Of a DNA stretch of 64,000 nt, positions 59,441 to 64,000 are shown piece by piece (within the stretch, counting starts at the first letter, position 1; the number at the start of each line of letters is the position of its first letter). Under the pieces are notes generated by a model, which did no database searches, was not told the DNA's origin, and was given only the letters and a program-made list of their open reading frames with translations. A program made the translations under genes and the position numbers. Origin of the DNA: Streptomyces sp. ISL-94 (GTDB lineage: Bacteria > Actinomycetota > Actinomycetes > Streptomycetales > Streptomycetaceae); contig NZ_JAGGOZ010000045.1 of assembly GCF_018614075.1 (NCBI RefSeq), positions 1-64,000 on the forward strand, written 5' to 3'.

Positions 59441-59480
59441 CGAAGACGCTCGGCCGGGAGATCCCGGCCGAGCGTCTTCG
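59441..59480. terminator. 18-bp hairpin terminator after the transglycosylase gene
   Basis: CGAAGACGCTCGGCCGGG pairs perfectly with CCCGGCCGAGCGTCTTCG around a four-base loop, starting 24 bases after the stop codon. It also lies downstream of the minus-strand DUF6406 gene and can end both. Confidence 0.92.
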
Positions 59481-59581
59481 TGCGTGGGCCCGTCGAGTCC
59501 GACGTACTCATTGCTCTGCCAGTCCCCGGTTTAGACGCGGTCGACGCGCTTCACCCCGTTCCGGGTGCCAGGGCGGAGCGA

Positions 59582-59833
59582 CTACGCGATCTTACGGAGA
59601 ACAACCCACCAATCCGGCCTCGGAAGATTCTCCACGCGATCGAGGACCCACGTCTCATCGCGTACGGGAAACGTGTCCCCGATGCCCAGGTCGTAATGCT
59701 GCTCGCCATCAGCGACGACGACGAGAGCCACCGAGACCGGAAGCTCCTTTGGAGCGCGAACACGGCGCACGATATATCTGACACCCTCCCGTTCCCCTGG
59801 AACTCCGTGTCGAAGGAAGACTTCATCGGCCAT
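59582..59833 (-). CDS. DUF6406-like small protein
   Basis: An 83-residue acidic-to-neutral soluble protein: ADEVFLRHGVPGEREGVRYIVRRVRAPKELPVSVALVVVADGEQHYDLGIGDTFPVRDETWVLDRVEN. The pattern, beta strands ending in G-D-T-F-P-V-R-x-E-T-W-x-L, resembles DUF6406. No signal peptide. It is translated directly from the end of the calpain-like gene (TGATG), so it should be made along with the protease; in such tight pairs the small partner is often an inhibitor, chaperone or immunity protein. That is inference. Confidence 0.65.
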   Translation of the reverse strand: MADEVFLRHGVPGEREGVRYIVRRVRAPKELPVSVALVVVADGEQHYDLGIGDTFPVRDETWVLDRVENLPRPDWWVVLRKIA

Positions 59834-61782
59834 CACGTTTGCCCCATCGTCGTGTAGCGGTTCTTGATGCTCTCTCGGAATTCCTTGACCGTCAGCGGAT
59901 CGGGATGCGCCGAATTGTGCGGGTTGCGCAGATGGACCAATCCCCGGTCGTCCACTTCGGTCACCTCATAGGCATGACTGTCGATGAGCCCCTTTGGGAG
60001 ATCACGGTCGTCGTCGAGCTCGAGGCTCACTGTGCCGACCAGGACCGGGCATCCCTCCCCGAGTTTCCCTCGCAGCGTTTCGACGAGTTGCCGGTCGGGG
60101 CTACGCCCCTGGATGTCGTACTGCGTGGGGAAGTCATCCGTGTACGCGGGCTCGCCGGTGAGCTGGGTGAGCAGTTCCGCACGATGATTGGGGAAACTCC
60201 CCTGGTCGAGGCGTACGTAGCCCTCAACCGGCTTCGGGCGGCTCTCATCCCACGTCTCGTCGACTCCAGCGATTGCCTTCTCCAGAATCGGCACCCACGC
60301 CGCATCACCGGCACCCGATTTCGCATAAGCGGGCCGGTCGGGTGAATCAACCGATATCGGAAGGTCGGGTGTGACAGTCAGGACAGTGACTGCTCCCGTC
60401 GGCTCAAAACGACTCCAGTCGCCATAAAGGGACCGCTTCGTCTGGTGAAGCGTCACCTCGTACGTACCGTCATCGTTCTCCCGGATACGGTCGGAAATTG
60501 CCTCCGGGCGGTGTCCGGCGACCGCGCCCATGGTGGAAATGATTCCACAGTCCCCGAGGCTCCCTTGCTGGGTCTGCTCGCGTGCGGGCGGCCCGTCGAA
60601 CAAGGGCATGTGTTTTCCGTCTGGGCCGTCGAGCGGCGTACCGTATCGGTACTCTCCCGCCCGAGTCACCTCCGTGAAGTCAGGCCGATCGACCGTGGCG
60701 TGTATGTCGACGGCTTTGTCGGTCGGGTCCTTCCACCAGGACACCGCATCGCGCAACCGCCCGAGGACCCCTCCTTCGGGACCCTCCTCGCGAGCCGACG
60801 CCTCGCGCGGCTCCCCGTCTCCCGCCGGTTCGCCGCGCTCAGCGGAATCGGCCGGGCGGTCCGCCAGATCGTGCGGATCCCCTTCCGCAGCCTCGGAGGG
60901 CTCGGCAGCGTCGGCCTGATCGTCAGCCGAATCGCCGGGAAGGGAGTCGGCATTGACGGCATTGACGGCGGTGGCAGGCTCCGGCTCCGCCGAGTCGACG
61001 GAGACTTCGAACCCCTGGGGGTCGGCGTAGTCCATCACCGAGTCGCCGGCATCGTCATCGACGCCCGCAGCCTCGTCAGCAGCAGCCGACGCCTCCGGCT
61101 CCACCGGGTCGTCAGGGGCCGCATCGGACTCCTCCGGCTCGACGTGGTCACCCACCGCCGAGCCGTCGGCATCCTCATCAACGGCGGCCGAAGCCTCCGG
61201 CTCCACCGGGTCCTCGGGGGCTTCGGACTCCTCCGGCTCGGCAGAGTCGTCCGCCTCGGAGTCATCGCCATCGTCGTCGACGTCCGCTACCTCGTCGGCC
61301 GCCACCGACGCCTCCGGCTCGGCGTGGTCATCTGCCGCCGCGTCGCCGGCGTCATCGTCATCGTCATCGGCAACCTCGTCGGGGGCTTCCGGCTCCTCCG
61401 GCTCGGCGTCGTCGTCCGCCGTCAGGCCGTCGGCGTCCACGCCGTCGGCCTCGCCGGCATCCGCAGTCTCGTGGGCAGCGGCCGGCGCCTCCGGCTCGAC
61501 GTCGTCATCCGCCACCGCGTCGCCGGTGTCATCGACATCCGCAACCTCCTCGGGGGCTTCCGGCTCCTCCGGCTCGGCAGAGTCATCGGCATCGGCATCC
61601 GCCGCCTCGGCAAGGGCTTCCGGCTCCGCCGGCTCGGCGTCGTCGTCGAGCGCCGAGTCGGCGGCGGTCTCGCCGGCCACCGCTTCCGGGGCCTCCTGCG
61701 GTTCCCCGACCGGCTCCGGTACCTCCGGCAGCGGCGGCGGGGCGTCCTCCGCCGTGGTCTCCGCGGCGTCGAGCTCGCTCAC
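59833..61782 (-). CDS. Calpain-like (C2) cysteine protease with a long acidic N-terminal region
   Basis: A 649-residue protein. Residues 1-336 are disordered and extremely acidic (Asp, Glu, Ala, Pro and Val only in long runs; EPEEPEAPEEVAD-type units). Residues 337-649 hold a calpain-type protease: Cys412 in QQGSLGDCGIIS, His603 in LIDSHAYEVTEV and Asn620 in LRNPHN, the complete triad. Classical calpains have Trp after the Cys (GDCW); here it is Gly. No signal peptide or membrane segment. GTG 61782 overlaps the ATPase stop as GTGA. Likely an intracellular effector or processing protease tied to the ATPase; biological role unknown. Confidence 0.8.
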   Translation of the reverse strand: MSELDAAETTAEDAPPPLPEVPEPVGEPQEAPEAVAGETAADSALDDDAEPAEPEALAEAADADADDSAEPEEPEAPEEVADVDDTGDAVADDDVEPEAPAAAHETADAGEADGVDADGLTADDDAEPEEPEAPDEVADDDDDDAGDAAADDHAEPEASVAADEVADVDDDGDDSEADDSAEPEESEAPEDPVEPEASAAVDEDADGSAVGDHVEPEESDAAPDDPVEPEASAAADEAAGVDDDAGDSVMDYADPQGFEVSVDSAEPEPATAVNAVNADSLPGDSADDQADAAEPSEAAEGDPHDLADRPADSAERGEPAGDGEPREASAREEGPEGGVLGRLRDAVSWWKDPTDKAVDIHATVDRPDFTEVTRAGEYRYGTPLDGPDGKHMPLFDGPPAREQTQQGSLGDCGIISTMGAVAGHRPEAISDRIRENDDGTYEVTLHQTKRSLYGDWSRFEPTGAVTVLTVTPDLPISVDSPDRPAYAKSGAGDAAWVPILEKAIAGVDETWDESRPKPVEGYVRLDQGSFPNHRAELLTQLTGEPAYTDDFPTQYDIQGRSPDRQLVETLRGKLGEGCPVLVGTVSLELDDDRDLPKGLIDSHAYEVTEVDDRGLVHLRNPHNSAHPDPLTVKEFRESIKNRYTTMGQT

Positions 61783-64000
61783 TGCGTGTCCCCCGTGGAC
61801 GGTGTGGGCACCGGCTTGCGCGGCCGGCGCTCGAAGACGGTGAGCGCGCGGGCGAACCGCTTGGGCCACTCCTCCGACGGGTCCGCGCAGCCGACGGTCT
61901 TCTCCAGTACGGACGGCGTGTGGCGCCCGTGGTAGTACTGCCGCGTCTTCGTCCCCTTCCGGGCCTTCCACCGCGGCTCGGCGACCGGACAGGGATCGCC
62001 CCCGTCGAGTTGGGCCCGCATCATCGCGGCGACGTGTCCGGCCAGGGCGGCGGGTGAGTCCGGGGCGCCCACGCGGCTGTGTACCGCGCGGTCGACGGCC
62101 TGGCCGATGGCGCACTCCAGCAGGCGCCGGTCCGAGGTCCGGTACGGAGCCAGATCGCGGCGCATTGCCTTCCCCGGCAGGGGCGTGGTCCAGCCCAACA
62201 GATGTGCAGCCACCGCCATTTCGGCCCAGAGGGTGATACGGAGCTCGTCCTGCTCGGTCAGGCGTTGCGCGGTGCGCAGTTGCCGCAGGGTGCAGGGAGC
62301 CGCCGAGCAGTCCTCGCCGCAGGCCCCGCTGCGCGGCGCGACCAGCGGGGCGGGGGACGCCGGACGGATGGCCGCCGCGTCCTCGCGCGAGGTGCCGTCC
62401 TCCATGCGGACCAGCAGGGGGTAGTCCATGCCGTCGGTGAAGACCGCGGCCTCACCGGGCTTGAGGGTGACCAGGTACTCCGACTGCGCCTCGGTGATGT
62501 TCATCGTGGCGCCGACGGCCTCGCGGTCGTCCTGCGCCGGGAGGCGGTGGACCACCTTGGCCGCGGTGTTCTTGATGACGTCCGGCACCAGCTTGCTCGG
62601 GATCTGATCGGCGATCACCAGGCCCTCGCCGTACGCACGGATCTCGGCGAGCAGGCCCGCGAACATCTCCACGGCGTGCGCGCTCGCCCCGCCCTCCTCC
62701 GAACGCCGCAGCAGCCGGTGGGCCTCCTCGAAGACGGTCACGTGGCGCAGGGGGAAGGAGATCCGGCGGGTCGTCCGCTGCTCCATGCGCAGGTACTCGA
62801 TGAGCCGGATCAGGATCGTCCCCATCAGGAACGCCTTGTCCTTGTCGTCCCCGACGTCCTCGATCTCGAAGACAACGTTCCGCTTCAGCAGTTCACCGAA
62901 GTCGATGGGGTGGCCGCCCTCCAGGAACCGCCCGGTGGTGCCGAGCCGGAGGCTGGCGAGCCTGATCTTGATGAAGCCCTGGACGTTGTCGGTGATCTCC
63001 TTGCCGTAGCCGATCTCCGCGACGATGCGCAGCGCCGTGTGCTCCAGGTCCTCCAGCGTCGGGTAGCGCGGCTCGGTCCCGGCGAAGCGGGGTTCGCCGA
63101 GGGTCAGGTCCCAGCCCAGGTCCTCGTAGCAGCGGGTCAGCGCGGCACTCAGCACCTGCGGGAAGGGCTCCTGGGGGTCGAAGGAGGCGAGGAAGAGGGC
63201 GCGGACCATGTCGAGGTGGGTCTGCAGGGGGAAGCGTTCACCGTCCGCGAAGACGGACGGCTCCAGCGGGTTCAGGCCGGCGGGGAGGGAGTCGCGGTCG
63301 CCCGGTTTGATGACGATGACCTCGTGCTCGTCACCCAGGCGCGCGGACATGAACCGGTACTCCGCCTTGGCCGGCTCGACGACCAGCCACGGCAGCTGCT
63401 CCCGCGTGGCCGCTTCGAGCAGGCCGCGTACGGTCTGCGACTTGCCGCCGCCCGTCGCCCCGCAGACGAAGGTGTGCCGGTTGAGCGTGGAGCGCGGCAG
63501 GTCGAGGGCGCCCACGGGGCTGCGGTTGCGGTCCAGGATCGTGCCGAGCCGGATCGGGGCGGCGCCCGGCTGGGCGGTCCGGGCCGCGTTCTCCGGGGTC
63601 ACGTCGAACTCCGGGCGCAGCGCGAACCGTACGCCGGGTATCTCCTGGGCCGGGGGCCGGGCCAGAGCCGCCAGCAGCTCCGAGCTCCCGTGGAAGGGGA
63701 AGCTCCCGGGCTCCGGCGGCTTGGCCCCCGCCCCGCGGCCGGTCGTGAGCACCGTCGGGAGGTCGCCCACCTGCCCGGTCGGCTTGAGCGCGTAGGGGAG
63801 CCCTTCGAGGTCCGCCGACGCGCAGACCAGGGCGGCCACCCTCTGGGCCTCGTCGGGGGTACGGCCACCGGCGAGCAGGCGTATGTGCCACAGCCCGGTG
63901 GCCGGCGCCTTCGCCAGCTCCTTGTGCCTGCGCTCCAACCGGGCGGCTGCCAGGGCGTATTCGGGCGAGCCCGCCGCCTTGGACTGTGCTCTTCGCTGCC
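61779..64000 (-). CDS. HerA-like (DUF87) ATPase, start off the window
   Basis: At least 740 residues; the frame continues into the window edge (codons upstream of 63938 read ...SPEYALAAARLERRHKE), so the N-terminus is missing. Walker A is FVCGATGGGKSQTVRGLLEA near 63440, Walker B VTVFEEAHRLLRRSEEGG near 62720, and the arginine-finger/sensor region IADQIPSKLVPDVIKNTAAKVVHRL near 62590, all HerA/FtsK-superfamily features for hexameric DNA or protein pumping. The C-terminal 200 residues contain cysteines CGEDCSAAPC. It is coupled by GTGA overlap to the calpain-like protease. Confidence 0.85.
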   Translation of the reverse strand, partial: QRRAQSKAAGSPEYALAAARLERRHKELAKAPATGLWHIRLLAGGRTPDEAQRVAALVCASADLEGLPYALKPTGQVGDLPTVLTTGRGAGAKPPEPGSFPFHGSSELLAALARPPAQEIPGVRFALRPEFDVTPENAARTAQPGAAPIRLGTILDRNRSPVGALDLPRSTLNRHTFVCGATGGGKSQTVRGLLEAATREQLPWLVVEPAKAEYRFMSARLGDEHEVIVIKPGDRDSLPAGLNPLEPSVFADGERFPLQTHLDMVRALFLASFDPQEPFPQVLSAALTRCYEDLGWDLTLGEPRFAGTEPRYPTLEDLEHTALRIVAEIGYGKEITDNVQGFIKIRLASLRLGTTGRFLEGGHPIDFGELLKRNVVFEIEDVGDDKDKAFLMGTILIRLIEYLRMEQRTTRRISFPLRHVTVFEEAHRLLRRSEEGGASAHAVEMFAGLLAEIRAYGEGLVIADQIPSKLVPDVIKNTAAKVVHRLPAQDDREAVGATMNITEAQSEYLVTLKPGEAAVFTDGMDYPLLVRMEDGTSREDAAAIRPASPAPLVAPRSGACGEDCSAAPCTLRQLRTAQRLTEQDELRITLWAEMAVAAHLLGWTTPLPGKAMRRDLAPYRTSDRRLLECAIGQAVDRAVHSRVGAPDSPAALAGHVAAMMRAQLDGGDPCPVAEPRWKARKGTKTRQYYHGRHTPSVLEKTVGCADPSEEWPKRFARALTVFERRPRKPVPTPSTGDTQ

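Noticed and set aside
61526-61843. Serine-rich plus-strand frame across the acidic region
   Set aside because: It is the complement of the Asp/Glu/Ala repeats of the calpain-like gene and has no independent support.

Overview
The window reads as a piece of a Streptomyces chromosome. Base composition is extremely GC-rich, third codon positions are almost always G or C, GTG/TTG starts and 1-8 nt start/stop overlaps are common, and many families typical of that genus appear: DUF397 with a DUF5753-type XRE regulator, DUF5336, an SCO2322-type protein, F420-dependent LLM oxidoreductases and a class A RNase P RNA. No rRNA, tRNA, CRISPR array, prophage or PKS/NRPS gene was seen.

Layout. 0-10 kb is housekeeping: yaaA, an RNB exoribonuclease, a MerR/membrane-protein pair, rnpB, a lipoprotein, and the coupled nif3 - zinc-ribbon - RNase H/phosphatase operon. 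10-13 kb holds an SDR, a zinc alcohol dehydrogenase and a MaoC hydratase behind a perfect 28-bp palindrome containing a KstR-type operator. 13.2-15.6 kb is a scar: an rhs fragment cut by a TnpB remnant, then a frameshifted membrane-protein gene. 15.7-26.4 kb holds a TetR/MFS efflux pair facing a nine-gene minus-strand operon (flavin reductase, AroH chorismate mutase, VAO/4-cresol-type oxidase, acyl-CoA-dehydrogenase-fold monooxygenase, formyltransferase, cupin, MFS, SDR, acyltransferase) that looks like an unrecognised aromatic biosynthetic pathway. 26.5-31.4 kb has an amino-acid permease, then a thiolase and a fused acyl-CoA dehydrogenase behind another KstR-type site. 31.4-35.4 kb is signalling: a Ser/Thr kinase with a His/Gly/Asp-repeat linker, a kinase relic, a DUF397/XRE pair and an anti-sigma-like ATPase. 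35.4-41.1 kb carries a small secreted peptide candidate, a methyltransferase, an amidase, a DUF5336 protein, an LLM oxidoreductase and envelope proteins. 41.2-45.3 kb holds a GT4 / methyltransferase / prenyltransferase-like operon divergent from kstR, with a KstR site between them. 45.4-48.9 kb is a second scar with a truncated TPR regulator, a TnpB remnant, a collapsed methyltransferase gene and small ORFs. 49-52 kb has ferredoxin and aldehyde dehydrogenase divergent from an MBL-fold hydrolase. 52-58.7 kb is a cobalamin-riboswitch-controlled ECF transporter operon with two surface-anchored proteins, one alpha/alpha-barrel-like as in transcobalamin. 59-64 kb ends with a secreted transglycosylase and a three-gene cassette of HerA-like ATPase, calpain-like protease with a 336-residue acidic head, and a DUF6406-like protein.

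Working together. KstR, three exact TNNAACNNGTTNNA sites and two one-mismatch sites tie the dispersed MaoC/ADH/SDR genes, the thiolase/acyl-CoA dehydrogenase pair and probably the ALDH/MBL genes into a steroid- or branched-acyl-CoA catabolic regulon; steroid-ring-cleavage genes are not in the window. The B12 operon captures and imports corrinoid. The 19-26 kb operon and the HerA-calpain cassette are the least explained units. All functional calls rest on reading motifs and remembered family features; no database search was run.
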